From assembly GCA_027922465.2 (NCBI GenBank), contig BQMF02000026.1:868001-932000 (forward strand): 64,000 bases of DNA, given 5' to 3'. The DNA comes from Turritopsis dohrnii. Taxonomy: Eukaryota > Cnidaria > Hydrozoa > Anthoathecata > Oceaniidae. Both the position numbers and the translations under genes were made by a program. Below are positions 44,920 to 57,516 of this stretch, in pieces; the first letter of the stretch is position 1, and each line of letters opens with the position of its first letter. The notes beneath the pieces were generated by a model, which saw nothing but the letters and a program-made list of their open reading frames with translations, made no database searches and was not told where the DNA came from.

Positions 44920-47482
44920 ATGTTTTCATTGGCTCGTAAGCGAAGTGGAAATTATTTAAGAAAGTTCATTTGCATTATAATAACTGTACTGACATACCTG
45001 TGTTTTAAGTATTTTGATGAGATCAAAGTTTTCCACAAACAGCAAGTTTGGAGATTTTCGATGGTATCAGTTCAAGGTCATAGTATATACAAACAAAAGC
45101 GGAAAGTCTTAGATGCTAAACTACAACTACTGACAGATTGGAATCATTTGGTCACCTCAAGACTGAATTTCACAAGAATTTTTGGTAAGTGTGACATGAG
45201 ATGGCAGAAGAAAAACGCCATACCATGGTTTAAAAAACACGAACGCACTGACCTTGAAAAAAGTTATTTTTCGGTATGGAATATCAATCCAGCTGGTGAG
45301 TTCAGCAGAATTGTTCTACAAACACAATATCCGAATGATTCCTTGAAACACCGTGGGGGAGACTATTGGAGGGTGTTTGTTAGAGATGTTACTTCTGTCC
45401 CTGTAACGAAAACAGACTTGGGTGACGGAAGCTACGAGTTTAAATTTTTACCCATGTTTGATGGATTTTACCAGTTAAGTGTGACTTTGGAATACACTTT
45501 ATGCGATGGGATTAAAGAACCACCACCGGATTGGTTCATAAATGGTGAGAAGTTTTGTCATAACGTGCATGCAATAGTAGCGAGTTGAACACGTGACTAA
45601 TATCATCATGTTGATTGGTTCTTTATTGAATAGGTAATGTGCAAGGGAAAGAACAAACACAAGGGATTTTACATCAAGATATGCCTTACATAAATCGCAG
45701 CTTATGGTCACTGCCAAACATTCAATTTCACGTTCCCACAGCACGTTTATCGCAGAAAGGTAATTGTTACGACTTCAAATGTTTTGTTATGGTTCGTTTG
45801 AGAAGAGTCATCAAGAACTATGTTCAACGTTGTTTTAAATGAATTGCGAAAGGAAGATGAGAAAAAACAGTTTTCATAAAGGTTTCATAAAAATAACACC
45901 AGTTGAACACCGTTTGCTTAAACAGCAACAATACAATTTTTCTATATCAAATAGGCGACATCAAATAGGAGTGGAGAAAGAGGAGGAATCAATTATCAGG
46001 GGTTATATTTTTCGTCGAATATTTCTTATGTCAAGATGTGAGAATATTTAATTTTTACTGCCACCCTTCCTTATTGGCGTTGTTTTCAATGATCAAACTC
46101 TTGCAGACGCCGGTAACATCATGAATCCGTCATGAATGTTAACCTAGCATCGGCGTTAAAAAAGTCTGATCTTTTGCGCCCTTTCTCTTATCACTTCATT
46201 GTTTACAAACACGTTCTTTGTGATTTTTCAGATCAAAAAATGTTATTAGATGAAGGATGTGAAATGGAGCGCCGAAAGTGTAAATACTTATGGAATGGTT
46301 TTGGAAGCTGGTTAAATAAAACTGTTTGGCAGCCATTATGTTCTGGTATAGATTTTTTCCACTAGTTTAGTAATGCAACGTTACTTTCGAATAGAAGCTT
46401 TTGTAAAACTAATTTGTAGATTTTAATCGCCCTCATTATCGAAGAAAGCGCGAAGGAGTTCTTTGGATATTTGGTGATTCTGTGTCATCGCAATTTTATC
46501 ACCAAATAAAACATCACAGAATATGCAAGAAAATCTTCCGTAACTGCATGTACACGTATAACTGGGTATACAGTCTGGAAAATTACAATCTTACACTGGG
46601 CAAATATGTTCGGCGAAATAGCACCGTTGAGAAGAAGCTTTGGGACAATCGAGACTTCAACGTGACGAAGCTAATCGAGGAATTAAAGCAGGCCGTTTTA
46701 AATCCTTCCATGGATGAAAAGAGTGTCATTCTTTTGAACTATGGACTTCACTTTACAGAAGCTACGAATTTCTCGAATTTTAAGGAGCTGATAGCTCGTG
46801 TTATCAGGCTAAAGGAGCAAGTAAAATGTAAATTGGTGTGGCGAACTACAACGTCACTGAATAGACACAAGTATTCCATGCCCAACCTTCATTCACGACG
46901 ATTCATGACCTCACAAGTAAGTACTTGGTGTACATCTTTGTATACATCTGAATTTTGTTTTGTTCAAATAGGTTATTATGCAAGAATTATGTGATTCTAT
47001 TGGTTGTGAGAGATTCAGATAATCAATCACCTGCGTACGCCAAGGTGTTGTCGAGGATTTTAATCAAAACAATGTCAAAAGAAAATCCTAATCTAATGGC
47101 TATGTCGTGTAAACCAAGCCATATAATTCTAAACTCAGTAAATTACATGACACGCCCTCCCAGTGGGAAAATTTGTTGAAAAACCACCGCGAAGGAGTGC
47201 ATTTCTATAGAAATACACACACTATTTCAATAAAAAAGCTCTTAGTCGCAGTAATTTTTCGACGACTGCGTCGTTCAATATTTTTAGAGAGTTCAACTCT
47301 ACAATAGCTACGCAACGTCAGAATTTTGCAAAGCTGGTGTAGACATAATCGATATTTATCCATTAACCGATTCCTATCCGTTCGGAACTGGTAATCAGAG
47401 GTCTCCAACTGATCCAGTACATTATGAATACCACGTGATGAAACCGATGGAAATGTTATTGGAGAGAATGTTTGGAGAATAA
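44920..47482 (+). CDS. NXPE-family protein (neurexophilin-like plus PC-esterase domain)
   Basis: Complete five-exon gene: 44920-45544, 45634-45759, 46232-46345, 46420-46916, 47288-47482; 518 aa with all junctions in phase. The N-terminus has a short basic head then a hydrophobic segment (CIIITVLTYLCF, about 18-29), a type II membrane anchor or uncleaved signal. A beta-rich neurexophilin/filamin-like region follows (GGDYWRVFVRDV, GDGSYEFKFLPMFDGFYQLS). The PC-esterase part has the catalytic GDS at 307-309 (LWIFGDSVSSQF) and the DxxH block DPVH at 496-499, so it looks catalytically intact. Family members act in the secretory pathway or outside the cell, and substrates are mostly unknown. The splice to the last exon was chosen because it restores YATSEFCKAGVDIIDIYPLT; reading into the AG at about 46972 instead meets a stop after about 16 codons. 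Confidence 0.9.
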
Positions 47483-47661
47483 AGTGGAGGAGGGTGAAAA
47501 CGACAAGGAGGAGAGTAAAGTCGGTAAGAATGAAGAGCATTCATCTTATTCTTTTCTGAACTTGTTTCGAACCTACACAAGAAATATTGACTTGCACAGT
47601 AAAGAATCGACTCACACCAAGTAAATTATTCAAATGTTTATTTTCGCTGTTTGCTTATCTT

Positions 47662-48341
47662 TCATAGACAATTTCCAGGCCAGAATCGATGACCCCAATA
47701 TTTCCATTCGTATTTGCTGGTGCTGAGACAGATTGCGAGGTTACGATCACACGTGCACGTTTTGGAAGTACAGGATGATGCATCGCCGCCTGAAAAATAT
47801 TTCATTTAGAATAGATGAAAGACTTCTGACGACGTCACCATTTCAGAATTGACCAGAAAAGTATTATTTTGCAATCAAAAATAAATTGAACAGTTTGAAA
47901 TTACACGAGGACTGGAAACGAAAGGGACATTTAAAGTTCTGTTCTCCTCCACGTACTTAGGATATATCTCACAAAAGAGCTACAATCCCTGGGTTAGACT
48001 GTTGTCTCATTCCCATCCCGTCCGTAAAGGTGGCCTAAAATATCATACATACCACATGTTCCATTTTGGTACTTGTACTGGTCTAGATACGGATTGCATT
48101 CGTTCAGTTGGTGGACTTGGTTATAACACATGTCATGCATGCGGCAACACCGGTCTGTTGCGTCAACGGGAGTACCGGAACCACCTTTCCCACACCAGCA
48201 ACCATAGTCATTGTACATGAGACATTCCGCTGTATGCTGCAGTTTATCGAAAAACGTGATTTGATCACAGAGCTGGTTTAAGCCTCCGTTACTTAAGGAA
48301 ATGGAAGCAAGAAAATACGACAGCAAAATCATAAAGAACAT
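47662..48341 (-). CDS. Secreted phospholipase A2 (group I/II-like)
   Basis: Two coding exons, 48341-48053 and 47789-47662, in phase, giving 138 aa. Signal peptide [17 protein letters not shown]. Calcium loop YGCWCGKGG (46-54) and catalytic [11 protein letters not shown] with His69 and Asp70; the second catalytic Asp lies in [10 protein letters not shown] in exon 2. All elements of an active calcium-dependent enzyme that cleaves the sn-2 ester of phospholipids are present. An acceptor-like TTTTACAG sits just before the start codon, suggesting an upstream 5' UTR exon. In cnidarians such enzymes serve digestion, defence or venom; the sequence does not decide which. Confidence 0.92.
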
Positions 48342-51300
48342 GTCTGTAAAATCAGAAGTTTATAAGAAGAGAGTTTTCCAGCGAAAGATTAGAAGAGGTT
48401 TTTTACCGAACACATGTAGAGTTACTTATAGCTATGTAACACAGAAGATTGTTTTGTAAGCTGGCCAAACAAAGCTGATGCAATAGCAAGTCACTTCGTC
48501 TTTGTTACTAGCAAACATTAGCAAATTTAACCACGTGTTGTGAATTGCGTGTTGTTTGTACAAGCGAGATACAAAGGATGAATCATTTGAATCTTTCTCT
48601 TTCTACCTCAATTACACAAGCTGTCGATGAATATTTCGATATAATTTCTTTGTTGTACTTGACTAAACTAATCCAGTCTCAAAGCTTCTGACGTCAAAGG
48701 TTAGTTGTAGAATGTATTCGAGAGATAACGGAATTATGGGGACGGCCAATTGATGAGATAATGAACATTGAAGACATGGAAGACATGCCCTGACGCAATC
48801 ACGAATTGGACGCTACCCTCCTTCAGTTATACCTTTGATATATCTTGGACCATAATACAACGAGGCAGCTGTCATAGAAATACAAAAAGAGTAAAAAGAC
48901 TAACATCAATGAAATTTCCTTTGTACCATCCGCGTTGTAATCTCTGGTGGCCGTATACAGTGGAACCTCCTTAAAGCGGGCACTTGCGGGACCAGAGATT
49001 TTGTCCGCTTTAGAGAGGTGTCCGCCTTGGAAAGGGTTTTCTTATTTTGGCCAGAAATAATATATATAATTTAAAATATAATAATCATAATAACTCGGAA
49101 GAAATTCTACTCGCTTTAAGGAGGTGTCCGCTTTGGGTAGGTTTCTTTATAAGGGTTTATTAAGGATTCGTTCGGGACAAAATATTTTGTCCGTCTTAAG
49201 GAGGTTCCACTGTACAAAGTTGAATTTTAAAAATTTTAATTTTCGTTCTTTTCCTATTTCTATGCAACGCTATAATCATAAAAATATGGCAATGGTGGTA
49301 TGATAAGAATATTTCGCGAAAATCTGTTAGCATGTTGGGGTCCACATTTCGCAATAGGATATATCAAAATTTTGAAGACCTTTCGAACCAAAACGTCAAA
49401 TGTCAGCAAAATCTCTGATTGCGGTTCTCTGTATCATTTAAAAACTCTACAAAATCATAGCTATATATCTTTGTTCGCAGATCTCTTCTGTGAGGTAACA
49501 AAACGTCACGTGATACAAGCTTTAGTCTCGAAATCGCCTTTTTCGAATTCTTTATTGAATTCGATTTTCCAAATTTGAAAAAATGACTATAAGTTTGTAC
49601 TACTTGGAAATTGGATATCTTACCTTTATTTCATCATCATTTGGCTCAAATTTGTATCAAAATACCGTTATCCCATTCAAAATCAATACTGTCAATACTG
49701 TATACTGTTTATACTGTCAACTAGGTACAAATTTTCGTCACAAAAAATCATCATTTTCTTCCGACAAATAATTTAAGCCAACAAAAAATTTCGTCATTTT
49801 TCGAAATTTCGTTATTGTTTGTTTTTGTTTATTTACTCGATTTAATAATTAACAAAAATGGGAAAGTGCTCTAAAATAATGTATGTGCATACAAGTGCTG
49901 ATAATGTAGCCCTGGTTGGATTGATGAACTATAGACCTTTTCATGAATTACGTCACTACAAACATAGTCTCGTTTTCAAACTGAATATTAATGACGTTTG
50001 CGACATTTACAAAGAGGAACGACACCTTAGGGAAACATTTTTCACGAAATTCTTTTATTAAGGTTAAGCACGTAATTATTCGTAAACTTAGAAACGAGGC
50101 GATGCTTGTAATTGCAAGAAAATCTTTGAAAAATCTTCCATTTCGTTATTTGCAAGAATTCGTCTCTATGTCCAATCCATTAGGCCCTAACATCTAGTAT
50201 CGATGTGACCTGCTTCAATAATGCACGTAAAAGTTCAGAATAGGGGCTCATTTGGTGTCTAGCATCAACCCTGTTAATATTCTACGAGAGGAAGGGGTAG
50301 ACTGGATAAAAAAAGCCTCAACTGTTTTTACGGCAGTTGACATCTGATTTTACGTCAATAGGTGAAAGAGATATGAAACAGAAAATTTTTGAAACGGTCC
50401 AAATGTTTCGTCGGTTAAAAATACGGTAATAATTTTCGTCGGCCGAATTTTTTGTCGTTACAAATTTTCGTCACCTCGCCAAAAATTCGTCGTTTTCGGT
50501 CGACAAAGTTTTTACTGATAAGGTATAACTTTCACGAACAGTAATAGTAACACTTAAGGGTGCTTTGATATGGTATTTTCGCCTCGCTGCTGTATCGTAT
50601 TTATAAGGACAGAGGAGCGCCAGAATCGCTTTGAATTTTTGATTTTCAGCACAACAGCACAACGAGTGTCTTAGCTGGGGACTGGAAATAGCTCAACGTC
50701 TGACGTCAAAAAACAAAGATCAAAATTTGACGACATCTTCAAAATAACTGCTTTTCGAAAGAGCTCTTAGTAGTGTAAGACGTGCTTAGTGAAAGAAAAA
50801 ATTATCTAAGCACTTTGTTGTTTTAGAACCTTAATCGTAATGGAATCATATTCTACGAAGCCATTTACCACTTCAAAGTAGCGTGTGGTGGTGAGGAGGA
50901 AACTTCTGTCACTCAGCGAAGAACATCATCATCATCTGACGAGTAAATACATAACTTTAATTCGTGCGAACTTCGAGGTCCCCTTCGCAACAATCATTTC
51001 TATACACTTCTGTTACTTTAACTCTTCATAATGTTTTTTGTTTCTTTGCCTTCGATGATCGACTAAGCAACTAGTGCTAGATGTTTACGGATATCAGGGA
51101 TTAAATAGTATCGCATATAAAGATTTATTTGTTTTTGCATATGGAATCAAGGTGATGAACACTTCCCTGTGAATTGGGTTTTAAATAATAGTCCGTTAGG
51201 AGATAGCTTGTACACTCTTAAAAACGCAATTGAACTTCAAGTCCAACATTGCTATACGCACCAGTAGTTATGTAAACAGTTTGAATTTGAATTCTGAATG

Positions 51301-52520
51301 ACTATATAGAAAAAGGTCTCGAAAGAAAGTGCATTCAAATAAAACGCGACTACTCAATCTTCGGAACGCCACAAGCAGATAAGCATGACAAACAGAACAA
51401 GCCATTAAAATATAGGAACACTTTTACTAGAGAAAAATGAATAATTTACAATATTTACAAAATATAAGGGAGGTGTGTGGTAGAAGATAAAAGCAAACAA
51501 AATAAATAAAAAAAAGCCTTATGATGTTCCGTTTTGCTTCGAGTCATGATTACGGAATTAAAAATTTTTTTCCCTAAATATCAACTTCACATGAAAGCGA
51601 CACATGCAGAAATGAAGGAGAAGATTCCTTTCGTGATGTTATAAAGACGCCAATCTTCAGAATCACACCAAATAACACACATGTTGTTGTTGATCAATGT
51701 TTTCTACACACCCACTTAAAGTCTGGTCTATACGATCTTAGTTCCATAACATCTTTTGCAGACAACCAGCTACATTGACAGCAATATGCTCGATAACCTA
51801 AAAAGACGACAACTATATGATAGAAAGAGAGGCTGGTCCATCGAAACATGTCGTTCGATCCAAACAAACCTCAGTGAGAATAGCATTTTGTGCAGCTTAA
51901 CTTAACGTGTATCACAAATCAAAATAGACAGTTTTCGTGGTAAGGTCAGGCTTTTAAAATTTCTACCAAACCTTCAGGAAGGCTTCTCTTCTGAAGTCAT
52001 GATATACAGTGATAAACACAGTGTCTTTTTCATTACTCATATTTTTTCATAAGCAAGTGGAAATTGGAATATGCATAAACACCAACATGCTTTACAATAT
52101 GCTTACAGTATACTATTTCGAACATACATTAAATTAAGAACCAAAAAATTTCGGGTACTTTTTTTTCGGCGGAAAAACTTCAGCGGAAATAATTTCGGCA
52201 GGATTTCATCTATAACTTAATTTCAAATCTGACAAAATGACTGCCAAATTCGAAATCAACATCTTTCAATTGTGCTTTGTGCAAATTTTTATGAAATTTG
52301 GTGAACTGAAAGTCCAAATTTGGCCGAAATTGTTAACTTGTCAACGATGTCATCATATAAACGTTCACGAAATCGTTCATAACTTGGAGGAGGAGGAGGA
52401 GAAACCACGGGTGTTTTAAAGACTTCACTCCGCCACGGGTGCCCTAAAGTCAAAAAGGAAAAGTTTCATAGGTTGACGTCATTCAAAAGTCGAACTTTTT
52501 TTTTCGTGGCATCGAAAAAT
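48342..52520. other. Intergenic stretch, mostly unassigned
   Basis: Apart from the MITE at 48958-49212, about 4 kb of AT-rich sequence with no supported gene. Between about 49730 and 50525 there are repeated TTCGTC/GACGAAA phrases and a right end (ACTGATAAGGTATAAC) similar to the CCTTATCGG element at 16.8 kb; its left end was not found. Confidence 0.5.
48958..49212. mobile_element. Pogo/Tigger-like MITE, intact
   Basis: 255 bp, TA on both sides, inverted ends CAGTGGAACCTCCTTAA(A)G, with GCGGGCACTTGCGG and GTCCGCTTTAGAGAGGTG inside. Same family as 39233-39706; a 5' stub (CAGTGGAACCTCTAATAAA) occurs at 44517. Confidence 0.85.
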
Positions 52521-52632
52521 AACTTGACAATATCATAGTCAGTGATATAAGCCATTGTACGAATAACTTGACAATATCATAGTCAGTGATATAAGCCATT
52601 GTACGAATAACTTGACAATATCATAGTCAGTG
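52521..52632. repeat. 44-bp tandem repeat, about 2.6 copies
   Basis: Copies of a unit starting AACTTGACAATATCATAGTC begin at 52521, 52565 and 52609; the copies are essentially identical, so the duplication looks recent. Confidence 0.85.
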
Positions 52633-52686
52633 ATAATTCGTCAAGACTTTACTTTGCCTAATGCACGTGATTTAACAATTCTCTTA

Positions 52687-53344
52687 CAGAATTTCCTCTA
52701 ATAAACGCCGCCCTCTATTTTAAACGCCGCACTTATAGCCGAACAGTTGTAGTAAACGCCGTCCTGTAATAAACGCCGCATCTTGCAAAGCGGCGTTTAT
52801 TGGAAAACAGGCTAAACAAAATTGGTTTAATAGCTAATAGTTTTATTTGTTTTCTATCAACAAATTCTTCCACGTTTGCATGAATATTTGATGTGTAATT
52901 GGTTCCATTGCTTACCCATAGTTTATCTTTGTGTGGTTACTTTGGTGGATATACTTTTTTATTATCAAATCAAAACTTTATATTGTTATATTTTATATAG
53001 TGAATGTGAATTTTAGAATTTTAATATTGTTATGGGACGAAGAGCCATTGTAATATATGGATATGCCCGAAATAAACCATTATTATTATTATTAATTCAT
53101 TGCTATAAAAATTTTCATATCATAGGCGACAGAGATATTGCTCTTCTTTGACATTTTCGTGAACATATCTTTTGTGTAAAACATTTTCACACAACCTTTT
53201 GTAACTTTTTTAAGGATAAGGAAACATTGCCTAAGTTTGCTTCTGTCCAATTTTTCATTGGAACGCTGCCGCCCTCCATCAAACGCCGCATCCAAAAACT
53301 GGAATTTGTAATAAACACCGCGGTGTTTATTAGAGGAAATACGG
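52687..53344. mobile_element. TA-flanked element with TTTCCTCTAATAAACGCCG ends
   Basis: Left end TA|CAGAATTTCCTCTAATAA, right end the reverse complement of CCGTATTTCCTCTAATAAAC followed by TA. Interior repeats AATAAACGCCGC several times. 658 bp, pogo-like MITE architecture, no transposase. Confidence 0.8.
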
Positions 53345-54084
53345 TATCCGATCTAGAACAGGGTTGCCATCAGAAATTCAATTTCTATTTCAAGGTCATT
53401 CAAGGTCTTTCAAGGCCATTTTTTAGTAATTTTCAAGGTCATTTCCGAGAAAAAATCTGATTCAAAAAAATTTCACTGACACTTTTTACTGAAAAAAGTA
53501 ATTATCAAGTTCAATAATTAAGGGGGTGTTCAAATGGAGAAAGATTAGCCCGGCAAAGCGGGCTGGCTGATTTTATCTTGGGTTCACATGAGAAAACACA
53601 TTAAACAATATAAATTGTAAAAACAATAAATATTATACATCTTCAATATCAAGTGGTGACCATATAGTTTATGCAAGACTTTATAAAAAAATCTATGAAA
53701 AAAATGTTGCCAGGACATCCAGTTTGTTTTCTGTGAGAAAATCTGAATTCATGAAAATTATTTCTCCCTGACTAAAAAAAGAGATTACATTGCCTTATAC
53801 TTATTTTCTAGATTCAAAATTATCTCATCAAAGTTTTTCAGAATTTTCTGCTTATCTTTCAGTGATCGACAGAAGAATGCATATCTTTAGCAGTCAGTCT
53901 AAAATCTTGGTTTTCATTAGCAGCAAGGGTCTCGCTTAAAAGTATACTCTTTTACTCATTCAATTTCCGCGCTTATAGCGTAAGAAATTGTTTGGTTTAC
54001 ACTTTCTATCTATGTATCTCTGTCACAGTTTTTCGTCGTTTTCGGAAAGTCCGTTCGGATTACGGATTGTTTGTTTATTCAGAA

Positions 54085-54823
54085 TACCTTATTGGCCCTA
54101 ATGTGGCGTTAATTTTGGTGCGCGGCGTTAAAAGGGCCGGCGTAAAGGCCGATTTCCATTCAGCAAAATATCCGCGCGGACGTGGGTAATCCACGCTGAG
54201 TGACGTAGAACGCATGCGCATTGGCTAATTCATAAGCGTAGATATGTCCGCTCAGCGATCAAAAATAAAGTTAAAAAATTTTAACTTTTTTTAAGCCCGC
54301 CGACGTCCGCTGATAATTTCAGCCAATCGTGTCTTTTGATTTCCATTTGCAGTTGTTTGGCCGCTCGGAAAATTGTACGTCCGCGCGGGCATAAGCGTTG
54401 AATGGAAATCGGCCTTAAAAGGGGGCAAAAAAATGGAAATTTTTCAAAAAATCGGCGTTATTTTTTTAAGTTGAAATTTAGATTTGAAAAAATGAAACAA
54501 ACTTTAGATGTGAAACAACTCTTTGGAGACAATGAAGAGGTAGAATCAGATGACGATGAGGGAATTAGAGAAAATAATGAAAGCATTAATGAAAAGAGGA
54601 TGAAATAACTGTAATAGATTAAGTCTTACGATGTATTAGATGATATATATTAGAAGACATTTGTAGTATAAGTTAAAATTTGAACAGAAAAAGTGAAAAA
54701 TAGTGCTTAAAAATTTTTTTTTTCTTTTTTACTTTTGAGGCGTAAATAACGGCCCTAAGTGGCGTTAAGGCAAAATCTTGGGGTGGCGGAATAAGGGCCG
54801 GCGTAAAAAGGGCCGATAAGGTA
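54085..54823. mobile_element. TA-flanked element with CCTTATYGGCCCT ends
   Basis: Left TA|CCTTATTGGCCCT, right GGGCCGATAAGG|TA; both ends also hold GGCGTTAA and GGGCCGGCGTAAA phrases. The ends resemble those at 16796-17095. A short frame at 54402-54608 ends in an acidic tail (GDNEEVESDDDEG) but is not a recognisable transposase. A MITE is inserted near the left end. Confidence 0.7.
54145..54416. mobile_element. 272-bp MITE nested in the CCTTATYGG element
   Basis: Inverted ends AAGGCCGATTTCCATTCA/TGAATGGAAATCGGCCTT with inner CCGCGCGG phrases. Diverged relative of the GGCCGG-ended MITEs at 18294 and 39861. Confidence 0.8.
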
Positions 54824-54859
54824 GTTAATGACTGACCTATGCTAGCAACTTAGGACAGG

Positions 54860-55370
54860 TTTGACTAAAATTGGGCAATTTAGACAAGTGCTGATTTCGA
54901 AGTTGACGGCAACTTTGTCAGACTTGACTAAAATTGGAAAGTTTGGGCCAAATTTGGACCAAATTTCGAAAGTTCTTCAAATTTCATGAAATTTTGCATG
55001 GATTACATTTGAAAGGTGCTGGTTTCAATTCTGGCAATCATTTTGTCAGATTTGACTAAAATTGGACAATTTGGGCCAAATTTGGACCAAATTTCGAAAG
55101 TTCTTCAAATTTCATGAAATTTGCATGTATTACATTTGAAAGGTGCTGATTTCAAATTTGACAGTCATTGTCAGAATTGACTAAAATTGGACAATTTGGG
55201 CCAAATTTGGACCAAATTTTGAAAGTTCTTCAAATTTCATGACATTTTGCATGGATTACAAGTGAAAGGTGCTGATTTCAATTCTGGCAGTCACATTGTC
55301 AGACTTGACTAAAATTGGACAATTTGGTCCAAATTTGGACCACATTTCGACAAATCTTCATATTTCATGA
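54860..55370 (+). repeat. Minisatellite, about four units of 125-128 bp
   Basis: Units share GACTAAAATTGGACAATTTG, then GGCCAAATTTGGACCAAATT, TTCATGAAATTTTGCATGG and GAAAGGTGCTGATTTC. GACTAAAATTGG occurs at 54926, 55054, 55179 and 55307. Single or partial units occur at 56095-56190, 52225-52345 and, inverted, at 30119-30375. Confidence 0.85.
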
Positions 55371-55689
55371 ATAAACATCATGGGCAAGATATTGGTGAAC
55401 TGTTTTTCTGGCCCTGAAAAATCATAGTGAATTGAAAACATAGATTAAAGAAGGGAGTAATTTGATGAATTCCAGACTGTATCAAATTATTAGTCAGTGT
55501 ACAAGTCATTCAGATATCTTAAAAAATAGCCTAAAGCAATTCTCTCAAGAGCTGATGCGAAAATTGTTCAAGCCTAATGGCTTCTAGTTTTATTTTTATT
55601 CAAACTATATGATAAAAAGATCTTATTACAACTATTGTTACCAAAGCAACAGTGAAACAGAATACCCACACTACTGAACGAAGTAGGTA

Positions 55690-56060
55690 CCAGCAATACA
55701 CACTTTCTATATAAGAACCAGTAAAATCTGACCTGAGGCTGGCTGTTCTTATTTTCGGGGCCTTTTTGAATCTGAATGGTTCTTATTTTGTTCTTCACTT
55801 TAAGAACACAGTTTCAAATTTCAGCCTCTTTTTGTTGTTATTTATGGAACTTCCAGTAAAATAGAAATCAATTTTTTTAAAAACAACTGGTAACAAGCAT
55901 GGTTGCTGTTCCACAATGACCCATTCGCACATTTATTGAAGGTGAAAAAAAACACAATAAACTTCTAAACCATTTACCAGTGAGAGAATTCGCATCATGA
56001 TTTTATTCTTATTTTACAAGAACATTCAGGCTCAGACTGTTCTTAATTTTTGGACAATGA
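55690..56060. repeat. Dispersed repeat, copy of the 40.6-41.8 kb repeat
   Basis: Shares ACCTGAGGCTGGCTGTTCTT and AAGCATGGTTGCTGTTC with the right arm near 41145-41770 and preserves the target site that the hAT-like MITE occupies in that copy. Confidence 0.75.
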
Positions 56061-56710
56061 TTTGAGCCAATTCTGGCAATCATTTTGTCAGATTTGACTA
56101 AAATTGGACAATTTGGGCCAAATTTGGACCAAATTTCGAAAGTTCTTCAAATTTCATGAAATTTTGCATGGATTACATGCATGGATTACATCAGAATTAT
56201 TAGATGGTTAAAATGACAATTCTTACTGTGTAGCTAAAAGGAGTGACTGAAAACAATTAACAGGAAAAAAAATCTGTGGGAGAAACAATTTTCAAGGTCA
56301 TTAAACCACTTTTCAAGGTTATTCAAGGTCTTCAAGGTCACTAAATGTTATGTTAATAACATTTTTATTTTCAAGAGTGGTGTCGCAGCATAAGTAATGA
56401 CTGACTCAGAGAGGTGATACATTAATTAGTTGAAATGTGTGTCAGGAATATGACTATAAATGTTATGCTTATAAAAACATGGATCACTTATATTATTCAA
56501 AACATCTTCTTTGGACATTTAGTATATCAAAAAAGACGGACTGAAACCAAGGTGAATTACAGTAACTTGAACTTCTAGGGAACGATGAAGAGCTAAAATT
56601 ATTCAAAAAGGAAATGGGAAACAAGTTGAAATGGGGACACCAGAACAGTTTGAGTTGTCGAAGATTCGAGTTAGAGAATGTTTCACAGAATAATATTCTT
56701 AAAGTCTCAC

Positions 56711-57516
56711 CAGATCTGCGAAGGAGTTTTGATTCAAGTCTAGTAAAATCTGGATAATTATTCCGAAAGACCAGGTAATCACACTCGCTGTCGGACCACT
56801 TATAATTTTCAAATGTAACAATTTTATTATCACATGATGTACAATGTAACTGGTCACATATGCTAAAAGAAAAAACATTATAAACATTTAACTTGTAGTC
56901 TTGGTCAGTAAAAACCAAATGAAACCAAAACCGTTAAATACTGATGGATGACACTACACATTTCAGTATCCTTCCTTTGCAAGGTGTAAAATGGTGATAA
57001 CTTTAGTGAAAGGAATTACCTTTGTTTTGTAGAAGATGAAGAAAGTCCTAATCTCTGGAACGAACCAGAAACATATACGGAAGAACATTTCACTTTTGAA
57101 TTTTTGACTGCTGTATCAACGATTGTATGAGTGGTATTATATGTCTTCTGAAAACAAGAAGTTGAACATTATTACAATGAAGAATGTTGTAAAAATAAAG
57201 TATATACATAAAAATAAACAAAAGACCTTTTTATTTAAAACACTGTCCAGTCCGTCATCAGCAATGATGTCATTGATGATGTCATCAAGACTGTCTTGTT
57301 GATTTGTTCTAGAATTACAGTCTGTGGTTATAATTATGCATTAAAGAAAAGATTGAAGAATTTCTTTAAAATGAGGTAACAAAAGCCAATAAAATCATAC
57401 GTTACTATAGCCTTCTTGACAGGCTTCTTTGAATCCTTAATTGATTTTGAAACTGACAATTGGTCACTACAATATTTTGATTCAACTTCATCCAGTAAGT
57501 CATCAATATCATCCAT
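56711..57516 (-). CDS. CFAP418: CFAP418 (C8orf37) orthologue, last exon not found
   Basis: Predicted exons 57516-57406, 57308-57237, 57147-57020 and 56862-56711, all in phase, giving about 154 aa against roughly 207 in human. The N-terminus MDDIDDLLDEVESKYC, the acidic SLDDIINDIIADDGLD segment, the KVKCSSVYVSGS block and the C-terminal zinc-like part (CDQLHCTSCDNKIVTF, SDSECDYLVFRNNYPDF) follow the family order. CFAP418 is linked to cilia and photoreceptor outer segments in vertebrates. The final family block (Cys/Trp-rich C-terminus) should follow the donor at 56710 but no convincing exon was seen downstream; the region below 56500 is repeats. The donor after exon 2 (GTCTTT) is weak. Confidence 0.82.

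Noticed and set aside
46955..47179. Alternative last exon of the NXPE gene
   Set aside because: Splicing to the AG at about 46972 gives a stop after about 16 codons and loses the DxxH block; the exon at 47288 restores the family C-terminus in phase.
52687..53344. The AATAAACGCCGC repeats as a regulatory array
   Set aside because: They lie within a TA-flanked element with matching inverted ends, so a MITE explains them.
54402..54608. 68-residue frame with acidic tail as a gene
   Set aside because: It overlaps the edge of one nested MITE and the body of another element, has no known domain, and no splice partners were seen.
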